Shown here piece by piece: positions 34,523 through 46,163 of a stretch of DNA of 64,000 nucleotides. Position numbers and translations under genes: made by a program. A model generated the notes under the pieces. It was not told the DNA's origin, searched no databases, and saw only the letters and a program-made list of their open reading frames with translations. Numbering within the stretch: position 1 is the first letter of the stretch; the number at the start of each line of letters is the position of its first letter. This DNA comes from JANOBD01 sp031411495 (GTDB taxonomy: Bacteria > Planctomycetota > Phycisphaerae > Tepidisphaerales > Tepidisphaeraceae). The stretch lies in contig JANOBD010000235.1 in assembly GCA_031411495.1 (NCBI GenBank), forward strand, positions 186,001 to 250,000, given 5' to 3'.

Positions 34523-35470
34523 ATGAGCGTGACGGATCGTCATCAACTAGCGGCCGCCATCAAGCAGAAGGCGCGGGAGACCGGTTTTGACCTGGCAGGC
34601 ATCGCCAGCGCCGAACCGAGCCGCTACGCCGACTATTATCGCGACTGGCTGGCCGCGGGCCGCGCCGGCGAGATGCACTATATGCATGACCGCGCCGAGG
34701 AACGGCTCGACCCGTCGAAATACTTCCCCGAGGCGCGCAGTGTCGTGTGTGTCGCGCTGAACTACCACGTCCCGCTGCCGCCAGTTGAATCGGCGGAGCA
34801 TCCCGCGCGCTTTGCGCGTTATGCCCTGGGCAATGACTATCACGATCACCTCAAGAACCGACTCGAACTACTGGCCGACTGGATTCGCACGACGGTACCG
34901 GGTGCAAAGACCTGCCGAGGGGTGGATACGGTGCCGGTCCTCGAGCGCGAGTTCGCCGCCCGAGCCGGCATCGGATGGGTCGGCAAGAACACCTGCGTCA
35001 TCGACGAGCGGATCGGCAGCTGGATCTTTCTCGGCGAAATCTTCACGTCTCTCGACCTGCCGTACGATGAGCCGGCGGTTGATCGCTGCGGCACCTGTAC
35101 GCGATGCATCGACGCCTGCCCGACACAGGCGATCACGAATCCGTATCAACTCGACGCATCGCGCTGCATCAGCTACCTGACGATCGAACACAAGAGCGAG
35201 ATCGCGCCGGAACTGTCAGAAAAGATGGGCGACTGGGTCTTCGGCTGCGACGTCTGCCAGGAGGTCTGTCCATGGAATCGCAAAGCGCCGTTCGCGCTGC
35301 TCGATGATGTTCAGCCGAAACGCAGCGCCGTGATCGACGCGAACGAAATCCTTGGGTGGTCGCAGGAGCAGTATTGGGAAGCCACCCGACGATCCTCGAC
35401 GCGCAGAGTCAAGCTACAGCAGTTTCAACGGAACGCGCGGATGGTGCTATCGAGCGGGAAGTCGAAGTAG
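34523..35470 (+). CDS. queG: Epoxyqueuosine reductase
   Basis: 315 aa. QueG reduces epoxyqueuosine to queuosine in tRNA with cobalamin and two 4Fe-4S clusters. Cluster motifs CGTCTRCIDACP and CDVCQEVCPWN are intact. The N-terminal half has ARSVVCVALNYH, the catalytic Asp region within DTVPVLEREFAARAGIGWVGKNTC, and the typical IFLGEIFT. It lacks the C-terminal HEAT-like extension found in some homologues. queE lies at 15641, so the queuosine genes here are scattered. Confidence 0.95.
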   Translation: MSVTDRHQLAAAIKQKARETGFDLAGIASAEPSRYADYYRDWLAAGRAGEMHYMHDRAEERLDPSKYFPEARSVVCVALNYHVPLPPVESAEHPARFARYALGNDYHDHLKNRLELLADWIRTTVPGAKTCRGVDTVPVLEREFAARAGIGWVGKNTCVIDERIGSWIFLGEIFTSLDLPYDEPAVDRCGTCTRCIDACPTQAITNPYQLDASRCISYLTIEHKSEIAPELSEKMGDWVFGCDVCQEVCPWNRKAPFALLDDVQPKRSAVIDANEILGWSQEQYWEATRRSSTRRVKLQQFQRNARMVLSSGKSK

Positions 35471-35532
35471 TCATCGATGTTCGGTCGCCGATCGAAACGG
35501 TCGCCGCAGTCGTTGTCGATGCGATCCTCAGG

Positions 35533-36315
35533 TCACTTCAGAATGTTCAGCACGCCGATGCCGCAGCCGATGACGCTGCAGATGATGCCGGCAATGGCCA
35601 TGCCGCGTCCGCTGCCGCCTCCCTCGGAATTGCTTTGAGACAAGCCGATGATGCCGAAGATCAATCCGAGCAGCGGGATGATCACGGTGCAACCTGCCGG
35701 GATGCCGATGATGCCCAGCACCAGGCTCGCGACAGAGAAGCCGTTGGTCGCGCCGCTGGCTTCGGCGGTGGTGCCCTCCATCGTGAAGGGCATGCCGCAG
35801 CTTTTGCAGTTGTTGCTGGTGATCGGGCTGAGCGATTTGCACTTGGCGCACTGGATGGACTGGCTGCCGTCGTCGCGGCGGAGGATGCGCGGCGCGCGGT
35901 CGCCGTTGGCGGCGTATGCGTGAACGGGGTGGGGATCCTGCTTCACAACTTTGCCGGTCATCGGATCGATGAGCCGGCCGTAGCGGTCGAGGATGGGGAT
36001 GATGATCGCGTTGCCGCAGGTGGGGCAGGAACCTTCCTGTCCTGCCATCGATTCGACGGCTTCGAGGCGCGAGGAGCAGTACTGACAATTGAAGCCGTAT
36101 CGACGGCCGCCCATGGGGCGCGAGGTCATTGTCGTGAGGGCCGGCGGGGGCGGCGGCAGGTGACCGCTCGGGCCGTCAACGACGGCCGCAGCCACCGGCG
36201 CCGGATCGGGCACGCGCAGGGTTGTCTGGCATTTCGGACACCGAACCGCCTTGCCCACCGATTCCGGCGGCGACTGCAGCATGGTTCGGCATACCCCACA
36301 TTGGAAAGTCAGCAT
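35533..36315 (-). CDS. Zinc-ribbon protein with DUF4190-like membrane domain
   Basis: 260 aa. Three zinc ribbons in a row: CGVCRTML...CPKCQTTL (residues 6-33), CQYCSSRL...CPTCGNAI (about 77-103) and CAKCKSLS...CKSCGMPF (about 150-172). The C-terminal part from about residue 188 has two membrane helices, SVASLVLGIIGIPAGCTVIIPLLGLIFGIIGLSQS and GMAIAGIICSVIGCGIGVLNILK, as in DUF4190. It is transcribed convergently with queG (62 nt between stops). The function is unknown; a membrane sensor or protein-binding platform is possible. Confidence 0.85.
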   Translation of the reverse strand: MLTFQCGVCRTMLQSPPESVGKAVRCPKCQTTLRVPDPAPVAAAVVDGPSGHLPPPPPALTTMTSRPMGGRRYGFNCQYCSSRLEAVESMAGQEGSCPTCGNAIIIPILDRYGRLIDPMTGKVVKQDPHPVHAYAANGDRAPRILRRDDGSQSIQCAKCKSLSPITSNNCKSCGMPFTMEGTTAEASGATNGFSVASLVLGIIGIPAGCTVIIPLLGLIFGIIGLSQSNSEGGGSGRGMAIAGIICSVIGCGIGVLNILK

Positions 36316-36473
36316 GCAACATCCATCCTAAGCAGCGACTGCCAAACTCACCAGTTCACGAGACTTATCGTCTTCCCCACGAAATCGAATGGCGCGATGG
36401 CAGCCGAAATGCCCCATCTACGCATGGCTCCGACCCGCCCGGCTTGTTTGCGGGTTCTACAAGGAGACCCAAG

Positions 36474-39400
36474 ATGTACCGCGGTTCGAAAGCTCGAAAG
36501 TCACGAAGCGTTTATACCCTTCTCGAAGGTTTGGAGGATCGTCGACTGCGTGCGGGCGATCCCGATCCCGATCCCATCGTTCCAGACGACAACGAGCCTA
36601 ACGACTCGTTCAGCCAGGCGACGGTACTTGCCGGTTTCAGCAGCAACGGCGGCACGATTCACCGCGTCTCGCCAACGCGCCTCGATCTCGACTACTTCAA
36701 GTTTGTTGCGCCGACCTCGACCACGGTGAGCATCAAGCTCAGTTTCATCCACAGCAGCGGCAATCTCGCGCTCACCATCTACGACGCAAACCAGGCACAG
36801 ATCGGTTACTCCAACAGCTCAACCAACACCCAAAACTATGAACGTGTCACTCTTCCCGTGCAGGCCGGCGCGACCTACTTCGTCAAGGTCGGCGGCGCGC
36901 TCAGCCCCGATTACACGTTCGACGTCCTGCCCCTCACGGCGAACTTCGACTACTCGATGCCGCGACGATTTGGTTCGGTCGACCAGTTTGGCCTGCCTGT
37001 CGCGCCCAACACGCGCGACTACGTGATGCCCGACCCGGTGTGGATCAACGGCGTCGAAACGCCGCGCTTTCCCGTGCAGTTCACCGTCCCCGGCGGCCCG
37101 ACCGGCGGAAACATCACCTACAACTACAGCATCGTCGGCGCGAACTACCAGGCCAACTACACCTCGTCAGGCGCGACCGTTCAGTACAACATTCCCAACG
37201 GCACCTACACCGTTACGCTCACCACCAGCGCCGACGGCGCAAGCGTCACAAGCACGCAGACCGTGACCGTGCGAAACTTCCTCATCGCCGCCATCGGCGA
37301 CAGCTACGCCAGCGGTGAAGGCAACCCGCACTCGGCCGCGCAGTATGACTGGGCAGGCTTCGCTTCCCGCGGCGCGATCTGGGCGGAAGGTGGCGATGAC
37401 CTCGAATCCCTCCGCAACCGCATGGCCCACCGCTCGACCAAGGCGGGCATCGCCCAAATGGCGCTGGAGATCGAAAACGCCGACCCGAAAACCAGCGTCA
37501 CCTTCGTATTCCTGCCGCACACCGGATCGACGATTCTCGACGGCGTCCTCAACCCGCGCATCAGCAGCGATCCGGGCGCGCCCGGCGTTGTTCCGGCGCA
37601 GCTGGATCGGCTCCAGGAACTTACTACCGGCCGCACGATCGACAGCCTGTTCATGTCGATCGGCGGAAACGACCTGGGCTTCGGCGACATCCTCGCCGAT
37701 CTCGTGAAGAACGATCCGCTCAACCCGATCTGGAATTACGAAGACCGCATCACCGAGATCGTCAACCGTTCGCTGCAAAATGTCACGAACCTGGCGACGA
37801 ACGGTTACCCCGCGCTCGCCGCCAGACTCTCGCAATTCACGAACTTAAACCAGGTCTACCTCGCAGAATATCCCGATTTGACTAAGCAGAGTGACGGCCA
37901 AATCGCCGAGGGAATCATCGGCGATGTGTTGCCGGGCTCGGAAGTCGATCGGCACGAACTGACCCGGCTCGTGACCGAAGTGATGCCCGCGTTCATCACC
38001 ACCATGCACCAGGCGGCGGCGAAGTTTGGATGGAATTATGTCGACGGCATCCTGGCCGCCTTTGGCAATCACGGCTATGGCGATTGGTTCCGCACCGCCT
38101 ACGACTCGTGCTGGATGGAAGGACCGCTCGGCAACCGCAACCTCGTCACCGCGCTCGACATGCAGAACACGCTGGGGACGATGCACCCGATCAACGGCGG
38201 CCTCGACGCGCAGCGCGATGCACTCTACGCCGACGTGACCAAGGCAAACCTCATCACGAGCCTTTTCTCGGTCGGCGGCGATGTCCTGCACAATAACGGC
38301 GGGACCTGGTCGATCACCATTACCAACAACTCGTTCCTGACGGGAGCGCCAGCGAGCACGGGCGCGGTTTACCTGTCAGGCGACTCATCGGTCGACACAA
38401 ACGACACGCGCTTGCTCACGTTCAGTGTGCAGGCGCTCGCGCCGGGGCAGTCGATCACGCTGAGTGGTGCACTGCCGACGCTGACCGACCCGTACCGCAC
38501 GGCAGGCAACACCGTGTTCGTCGCGCCGGTGCTCGACATCAACAGCAACGTCCCCGAGTCGGACGAGGTCGACAATCGCGTCTTCAGCCCGAGCAAGATG
38601 GCGGTGCTTCAGTCGGAACAGGATTTGTCTTTTAACGGCGCGTCTTGGGTGATGATCAGTCCGCACACGATGCACCTTGGCGAATCGGTATTCGCCAAGC
38701 TCGGTCTCGACGAGATCATCGGCGGCGCCGATATCGACGTGTACTCTCTTGACGTCAGCGCCGGCCAGACCGTCGACATCGATATTGACGTCGTCGGTTC
38801 GCTCGATACCTACATTCGCGTCTACGACACGATGTTCGGCTTCCCGATCAGCTTCGTCGGAGCGAATGACAACGGCTTCGCGCCCGGCGAAACGCTCAAT
38901 GCCGGTGACAGCTACCTGCGCTTCAGCTCGCAATTCGGCGGACGCTACTTCATTGCGGTGAGCCATGTGGCGAACCAGAACGCACCGTTCGACACGATCG
39001 TCGGGCGAAGCAATGGCGCGACCGGTCAGTACTCGATCACACTGACCAACGTGAACACGACTCCTCCGTCGGTGACTAGCTTCAACTACGATCTCGAAAC
39101 GAATCGCGTCACGGCGCAGTTCTCGCAGGACGTCAGCGCCTCGAACTGGGCGGAGGTGCTTCAACTCGTGAACACCACCACCGGTCAGACGATCCCGAGC
39201 AGTGGGTACACCGCCACCTATAATGCCCAGTCGCGGACGGCCACCTTCACGTTCACTGCGTTGCCGAACGGTAACTACAGCGCGACGATTCTCGGCAGCC
39301 ACGTCCACAATCTGGATGGCTACACATCGAACAACGCGACGCGGTCGTTTTTTGTGCTCGCAGGCGATGTCAATCGCGATCGAGTCGTCGACTTCAGCGA

Positions 39401-39668
39401 TTTGCTGATCATCGCACAGAACTACGGTCAGAGCGGCAAGACCTTCACGCAGGGCAACCTCGATCGATCGGTCGATGGCAAGGTCGACTTCAGCGACCTG
39501 CTGATCCTCGCCCAGTCCTACGGCCGTTCCATCCCAATGCTGTCAGCGATGTCCTCGCCAGCCATGGCAGGTTCGAGTATCAGTCCCTCGCGCGTGTTTG
39601 CCGACGTGACGGAGATTGGCGATCAGGAGGGGTATCCCGATCCGGTCGGCGTCCGTCGGATCCGCTAA
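36474..39668 (+). CDS. Secreted SGNH-hydrolase/PPC protein with dockerin
   Basis: 1064 aa. The ATG at 36474 has a good ribosome-binding site (AAGGAG, 7 nt away) and gives the planctomycete-type N-terminus with LLEGLEDRRLRAGDP in place of a classical signal peptide. Domains in order: PPC-like beta-sandwich (about 40-160), an Ig-like/PKD-type strand set (about 195-265), an SGNH esterase/lipase with IAAIGDSYASGEG (about 270) and SIGGNDLGFGD, CARDB-like region (about 600-720), second PPC-like domain (about 745-860), Ig-like domain, and a dockerin type I repeat (DVNRDRVVDFSDLLIIAQNYG and NLDRSVDGKVDFSDLLILAQSYG, about 963-1020). It is probably a surface-associated carbohydrate esterase. Confidence 0.88.
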   Translation: MYRGSKARKSRSVYTLLEGLEDRRLRAGDPDPDPIVPDDNEPNDSFSQATVLAGFSSNGGTIHRVSPTRLDLDYFKFVAPTSTTVSIKLSFIHSSGNLALTIYDANQAQIGYSNSSTNTQNYERVTLPVQAGATYFVKVGGALSPDYTFDVLPLTANFDYSMPRRFGSVDQFGLPVAPNTRDYVMPDPVWINGVETPRFPVQFTVPGGPTGGNITYNYSIVGANYQANYTSSGATVQYNIPNGTYTVTLTTSADGASVTSTQTVTVRNFLIAAIGDSYASGEGNPHSAAQYDWAGFASRGAIWAEGGDDLESLRNRMAHRSTKAGIAQMALEIENADPKTSVTFVFLPHTGSTILDGVLNPRISSDPGAPGVVPAQLDRLQELTTGRTIDSLFMSIGGNDLGFGDILADLVKNDPLNPIWNYEDRITEIVNRSLQNVTNLATNGYPALAARLSQFTNLNQVYLAEYPDLTKQSDGQIAEGIIGDVLPGSEVDRHELTRLVTEVMPAFITTMHQAAAKFGWNYVDGILAAFGNHGYGDWFRTAYDSCWMEGPLGNRNLVTALDMQNTLGTMHPINGGLDAQRDALYADVTKANLITSLFSVGGDVLHNNGGTWSITITNNSFLTGAPASTGAVYLSGDSSVDTNDTRLLTFSVQALAPGQSITLSGALPTLTDPYRTAGNTVFVAPVLDINSNVPESDEVDNRVFSPSKMAVLQSEQDLSFNGASWVMISPHTMHLGESVFAKLGLDEIIGGADIDVYSLDVSAGQTVDIDIDVVGSLDTYIRVYDTMFGFPISFVGANDNGFAPGETLNAGDSYLRFSSQFGGRYFIAVSHVANQNAPFDTIVGRSNGATGQYSITLTNVNTTPPSVTSFNYDLETNRVTAQFSQDVSASNWAEVLQLVNTTTGQTIPSSGYTATYNAQSRTATFTFTALPNGNYSATILGSHVHNLDGYTSNNATRSFFVLAGDVNRDRVVDFSDLLIIAQNYGQSGKTFTQGNLDRSVDGKVDFSDLLILAQSYGRSIPMLSAMSSPAMAGSSISPSRVFADVTEIGDQEGYPDPVGVRRIR

Positions 39669-39693
39669 GTAGAGCACGGCCGATTCATCGCAC

Positions 39694-39720
39694 GAGGCAC
39701 GACGAGTTTCGTCGTGCCTC
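39694..39720 (+). terminator. Hairpin after the dockerin gene
   Basis: GAGGCACGACG (39694-39704), loop AGTTT, and CGTCGTGCCTC (39710-39720) form a perfect 11-bp stem 25 nt after the stop. The following sequence (ATCGCATTCT) is only mildly T-rich, so it may be a terminator or an mRNA 3'-end stabiliser. Confidence 0.6.
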
Positions 39721-39816
39721 ATCGCATTCTGTCAGAGTCGGTCGTGAAAATGCCTCGCGTTCTAACGGTGAAGATTCGTCATCGCGCGTGGGGATTTGCT
39801 AGAATCGCGCCGCACA

Positions 39817-40740
39817 ATGAAGACCAACATCATCAACGTCGGCCTCACTCAGATGACCTGCAGCGCGGACCTCGACGCCAATCTCGCCAAGCAGACGAAG
39901 CTGCTCGAGGACGCCGCGCGCAAGGGCGGCCAGATCCTCTGCACGCAGGAGATCTATCGCGGCCAGTACTTCTGCCAGGTGGAAGACCATCGCTTCTTCG
40001 ATACCGCCGAGACCATTCCCGGGCCAAGCACGGACCGATTCCAGAAGATCGCGAAAGAGTTCGGGGTCGTGATCGTCGCGAGCCTGTTCGAGAAACGCGC
40101 CAGCGGCCTGTACCACAACACTGCCGCGGTGATCGACGCGGACGGCTCGCTGCTGGGCGTCTACCGCAAGATGCACATCCCGGACGACCCGCTCTACTAC
40201 GAGAAGTTTTACTTCACGCCGGGCGACGGTGGACCCGATGGGGGCTTCAAGAGTTGGAAGACGAAATTCGCCACGATCGGCGTTCTGATCTGCTGGGACC
40301 AGTGGTTCCCCGAAGGCGCGCGGCTGACCGCGCTTCAGGGCGCCGAGATCATCTTCTATCCCACCGCGATCGGCTGGCACCCGAGCGAAAAAAAAGAGTT
40401 CGGCCACGCCCAGCACGACAGCTGGGAGACGATCATGCGCAGCCACGCCATCGCGAATGGCTGCTACGTCTGCGCGCCCAACCGCATCGGCAAGGAGTTC
40501 GTGTTGGGCGTCGATGGGAAACCGGTCAACGACGACGGCATCGAGTTCTGGGGGCAGAGCTTCGTCTGTAAACCGGACGGACAAATTCAATACCGCGGCA
40601 GCGTCGAGCAGGAGGAAGTCATCATCCAGCCGGTCGATCTCGCGCGCGTCGAGTTCAGCCGGACGCATTGGCCGTTCCTGCGCGATCGGCGCGTGGATGC
40701 GTATGGGGATTTGACCAAGCGGTATATCGATCGGGTTTGA
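39817..40740 (+). CDS. aguB: N-carbamoylputrescine amidase-like carbon-nitrogen hydrolase
   Basis: 307 aa nitrilase-superfamily enzyme. The catalytic triad is visible: Glu in CTQEIYRGQYFC (about E45), Lys in YRKMHIPD (about K118) and Cys in LICWDQWFPE (about C159). PDDPLYYEKFYFTPGD and YPTAIGWHPSEKKEFG are characteristic of N-carbamoylputrescine amidases, which form putrescine in polyamine synthesis. The ATG at 39817 (MKTNIINVGLTQM) is the family start. The agmatine deiminase partner is not adjacent. It is followed after 134 nt by the GH109-like gene. Confidence 0.88.
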   Translation: MKTNIINVGLTQMTCSADLDANLAKQTKLLEDAARKGGQILCTQEIYRGQYFCQVEDHRFFDTAETIPGPSTDRFQKIAKEFGVVIVASLFEKRASGLYHNTAAVIDADGSLLGVYRKMHIPDDPLYYEKFYFTPGDGGPDGGFKSWKTKFATIGVLICWDQWFPEGARLTALQGAEIIFYPTAIGWHPSEKKEFGHAQHDSWETIMRSHAIANGCYVCAPNRIGKEFVLGVDGKPVNDDGIEFWGQSFVCKPDGQIQYRGSVEQEEVIIQPVDLARVEFSRTHWPFLRDRRVDAYGDLTKRYIDRV

Positions 40741-40874
40741 GTGAAGTTGAAAACGAGTCGGGATATCGCGAGATCGACACAAGATTCGAGTGCCGCGAAC
40801 GATGCGGCCATCAACAACGTCATCAGACTGTATCGTCAATCGAAGCACGCCCCAGTCGGCTGTATATTGCCTCG

Positions 40875-42227
40875 ATGGAAACAACTCCGATCCGGCGGCG
40901 CGATTTTCTGCAGGATGTGGCGGCACTTGGTGCCGCGATCGCGGTTGGCGGATGCACAAGCGACCGGCCACCGGAATCATCGAGATCCAAATCGCCCATG
41001 ACCAGCGCATCACTCATCGAGTTCGTAACGCCGCCAATGGAGACCGTACGCGTCGGTTTCGTGGGAACCGGCGGACGCGGGAGCAGCCTGATCCGCGAGT
41101 TCGTCCGCTGCCCGGGCGTGCAGATCACCGCGGTGTGCGATGTAAGGGAAGATCGCGCCGCGCAAAACGCCGCCTTCCTCGTTGAACAGGGACGACCCAA
41201 ACCGGTGATATTCGCCGGGGACGATCACGCGTACCAGCGGCTGAACGGTCGCGACGATGTGGACCTTTTGATCAACGCGACGCCGGGGGAATGGCACGTG
41301 CCGATCTCGATCGATGCGATGGAGAAGGGGAAACACGTCGGTGTCGAGGTACCGATGGCGCTCACGGTCGAGAACTGCTGGAAGATGATCGAGACGGCCG
41401 AACGGACCCGCCGGCACTGCATGATGCTGGAGAACTGTTGCTACGGTGAAACGGAGTTGGCGGTACTGAATGCCGTGAGACAGGGCGCGTTCGGCGAAGT
41501 TCTTCACGGCGAAGGGGGCTACCTCCATTGCCTGCAGGAAGTGAAGTTCGACGCCGATAGCGAAGGCGCATGGCGGCGGAAATATTCGCAAACAATGAAC
41601 GGCAATCTGTATCCCACGCACGGGCTCGGACCGATCGCACAGTGCATGAACATTAACCGCGGCGACAAGTTCGACTACCTGGTGTCGATGAGCGGGCCGC
41701 CGCGCGGTCTCTCGATCTATGCGCGCAAAACGTTCGGCCCCGACGACCCCCGCGCGAAGGAGTCCTATCGGCTCGGCGACGTCAACACCTCACTCATCCA
41801 GACGGCAATGGGAAAGACGTTGATGGTCCAGCACGACACGAACACCATCCGCCCTTACTCGCGGATCAACAGTATCGTCGGCACCGAGGGGACGTTTTGC
41901 GGCTATCCCGACCGCGTCGGAATCGGCGAGAAGTGGGGCGATGTCACCGCGTTCAAAACGCAGTACCAGCATCCGCTCTTCGCGAAAACGCACGAGGGCG
42001 CTAAGGCCGGCGGTCACGGCGGAATGGATTACACGATGGCGTACCGCCTGATCGATTGTCTGCGCCGCGGGCTGCCGCTTGACATGACCGTCTATGATGG
42101 GGCGAGTTGGAGCTGCATCGTCGAACTGAGTTGTAATTCGGTCGCCAAGCGGGCTGCGGCGATGGATTTCCCGGACTTTACGCGTGGGGCGTGGAAAACT
42201 GCCCAGCCGCTCGGGATCACCTCGTGA
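40875..42227 (+). CDS. Gfo/Idh/MocA oxidoreductase, GH109-like, Tat-exported
   Basis: 450 aa. The ATG at 40875 opens a twin-arginine signal (IRRRDFLQDVAALGAAIAVGGC), with a Cys that could make it a lipoprotein. VRVGFVGTGGRGSSLIREF is the NAD-binding Rossmann motif. VGVEVPMALTVENCW replaces the usual catalytic EKP loop. YPTHGLGPIAQCMNINRGD and KAGGHGGMDYTMAYRLID match GH109 alpha-N-acetylgalactosaminidases, which use NAD+ for glycoside cleavage. It is probably a periplasmic or outer-surface glycosidase with bound NAD. Substrate specificity is inferred from family only. Confidence 0.87.
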   Translation: METTPIRRRDFLQDVAALGAAIAVGGCTSDRPPESSRSKSPMTSASLIEFVTPPMETVRVGFVGTGGRGSSLIREFVRCPGVQITAVCDVREDRAAQNAAFLVEQGRPKPVIFAGDDHAYQRLNGRDDVDLLINATPGEWHVPISIDAMEKGKHVGVEVPMALTVENCWKMIETAERTRRHCMMLENCCYGETELAVLNAVRQGAFGEVLHGEGGYLHCLQEVKFDADSEGAWRRKYSQTMNGNLYPTHGLGPIAQCMNINRGDKFDYLVSMSGPPRGLSIYARKTFGPDDPRAKESYRLGDVNTSLIQTAMGKTLMVQHDTNTIRPYSRINSIVGTEGTFCGYPDRVGIGEKWGDVTAFKTQYQHPLFAKTHEGAKAGGHGGMDYTMAYRLIDCLRRGLPLDMTVYDGASWSCIVELSCNSVAKRAAAMDFPDFTRGAWKTAQPLGITS

Positions 42228-42292
42228 CGTCTCCCGGCTTGTTCCCGGAATGGCTGCGATACCGCGGTTATTGACTTCAGAATCGCGTCCGC

Positions 42293-42320
42293 TTGACGGG
42301 GCTGGCACGATCCTTAGCAT
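42293..42320 (+). promoter_or_regulatory. Candidate promoter of fusA
   Basis: TTGACG (42293-42298), 16-nt spacer, TAGCAT (42315-42320). The leader would be about 134 nt and contains a 7-bp hairpin CGGCCCG/CGGGCCG at 42404-42423. Spacer length equals the rplK and rpsJ candidates. Confidence 0.4.
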
Positions 42321-42460
42321 CTTCGGACTCGCTTTTGGCAGCCGGCGCTGACCGTCGAATGCCTAAAAGTGCGTTTCCTGCACGACATGTGGCAACCATG
42401 CTGCGGCCCGTTGGATCGGGCCGGTCGATGCGGGTGTTCTTTCGCTAGACGGAAATTTTT

Positions 42461-44656
<2,196 letters not shown>

Positions 44657-44712
44657 CTCGCGAACCCCGCATGACAATGCAGGGCTGCGTGAGTCACACT
44701 GAAAACCATCAG

Positions 44713-44745
44713 ACGGGACGATCTTCGGATCGTCCCGTTCTCATT
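44713..44745 (+). terminator. Rho-independent terminator of fusA
   Basis: ACGGGACGATC (44713-44723) pairs with GATCGTCCCGT (44728-44738). The closing C-TTCG-G is the very stable UUCG tetraloop. TCTCATTT follows. It lies 56 nt after the fusA stop, which argues that the next gene starts downstream at 44791-44803. Confidence 0.85.
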
Positions 44746-44802
44746 TGGCGGTTCTGTTTCCTTTTGCTTGTGAAACAGGCGTCGGGCAGAATGGCGGGCA
44801 TT

Positions 44803-46047
44803 ATGTGCAAAGCAAAACTCACGGTGCTGGGATTATCTGTCTCGCTCTGGTTCGCGTCCGTTTCTCCGCTGATTGCACAAACGACGCCGACGACCGCGCC
44901 CGCCGTTACGGGTCCTGCGACCACGCCGGCGGTGGTGACGGTCGACGGCTATCTTGCACCGGTCGACCCGTTCGAAGCGAAGATCAAACTCAAGCAGTTT
45001 GCCGGGCCGCTCAAGGTCAAGAGCGTCGTCGCGCACGGCGCGTCCGTCCGGGCAGGTGACGTGCTCGTGCAATTCGATACCACCGACGTCGATGAGGCGA
45101 TCGTCATGGCCACGAGCGACTTCGAAGTGGCCAAGGTCGCCAACGCAAAACAGCAGATCGACAACACGCTCGGCGAGCAGAACGACACGCAGGCGATGGC
45201 GATCGCCAACGACGCCGTCGCGGATGCACAACTCGCGCTCGACTGGTGGACCAAGACCGATTCGCCAAAGCTTCTCAAGCAACTCGAGCTCCAGCTCAAG
45301 AACAGCGAGTTCAGCGTCGAAGACCAGACCGATGAGCTCGATCAACTTAAGAAAATGTACAAGAGTGAAGAGTTGACCAACGCGACCGCCGACATTGTGG
45401 TGAAACGCGCCGTTCGGCAGCTCGAGCAATCGAAGGTAATGCTCGACATCACCAAAGGCGATGTCGATCATCGCAAGGCGACCGAGTTCGTCGATCGTCA
45501 GCAGCTGATCGAACGTCAGCTCTTCAGCGCCAAGCAGGGCCTCGAAGCGCTCAAGGCACAGCAGGAACTTTCAAAGGTGGAGCGCGCCTCGGCGATGCTC
45601 AAATCGAACGTCGCGCTCAAGAACGCGCAAAAGAAGCTCAACGAACTCGAAGAAGACAAGGCGGCTATGACAGTGAATGCCGGCACCGATGGCACGGCGC
45701 TTTTCGGGTCATTCGACGGCGGCGCGTGGAAGGGGAGCAAGGTCGACGCGATCAAGGTCGACGATAAGCTCGACCCAACCAACACGTTCATGATCGTTGT
45801 CGCGCCCGGCAAGCTGAAGGCGATTGCGAAGGTTGATGAGTCGAAGGTGCTTAACCTTGAAGCGGGCCGAGCTGTAAAGGTCAAGCCGATCGCCATCGAC
45901 GGCGCAGAGATCGCCGGCAAGACGGCCGCGCTCTCGCCGCTGACGAGCGCAGACGGCACCTACCCGCTGACAATCGATCTCAGCGACGTCGACCCGCGGC
46001 TCATGCCCGGGATGAAGGTGAAAGTCGACCTGCAGGAGAGCAAGTGA
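44803..46047 (+). CDS. HlyD/RND-type periplasmic adaptor-like protein
   Basis: 414 aa from the ATG at 44803; 44791 is an alternative, and earlier starts would lie in the fusA terminator. A signal peptide (KLTVLGLSVSLWFASVSPLIAQ) is followed by a Thr/Pro/Ala linker. A half-lipoyl motif (GPLKVKSVVAHGASVRAGDVLVQFDTTDVDEAI, about 80-110), a long coiled coil (about 115-300), and a beta-barrel segment (GKLKAIAKVDESKVLNLEAGRAVKVKPIA; LMPGMKVKVDLQESK) give the adaptor layout. No transporter subunit is adjacent. The stop overlaps a GTG of the next gene. Confidence 0.82.
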   Translation: MCKAKLTVLGLSVSLWFASVSPLIAQTTPTTAPAVTGPATTPAVVTVDGYLAPVDPFEAKIKLKQFAGPLKVKSVVAHGASVRAGDVLVQFDTTDVDEAIVMATSDFEVAKVANAKQQIDNTLGEQNDTQAMAIANDAVADAQLALDWWTKTDSPKLLKQLELQLKNSEFSVEDQTDELDQLKKMYKSEELTNATADIVVKRAVRQLEQSKVMLDITKGDVDHRKATEFVDRQQLIERQLFSAKQGLEALKAQQELSKVERASAMLKSNVALKNAQKKLNELEEDKAAMTVNAGTDGTALFGSFDGGAWKGSKVDAIKVDDKLDPTNTFMIVVAPGKLKAIAKVDESKVLNLEAGRAVKVKPIAIDGAEIAGKTAALSPLTSADGTYPLTIDLSDVDPRLMPGMKVKVDLQESK

Positions 46048-46163
46048 CCGAGCGAACTTCAGCGGACGGATTGCCGGAGCCTGGCGGCTCTCCAGCGGGG
46101 TCAAGTCGCACCGACGATGCGTTTTGTGTCGCTGTTGCGCCCGATTGGCGGAAGCCGAGAGAA

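Noticed and set aside
42321..42460. A riboswitch-like element in the fusA leader
   Set aside because: One 7-bp hairpin (42404-42423) is present, but no known ligand-binding architecture or terminator/antiterminator pair is seen.
46044..46163. GTG at 46044 as the start of the second toroid protein
   Set aside because: The extra 40 residues look like non-coding sequence, and a lipoprotein signal fits better with a start at 46164 or 46188, although translational coupling at the GTGA overlap cannot be excluded.
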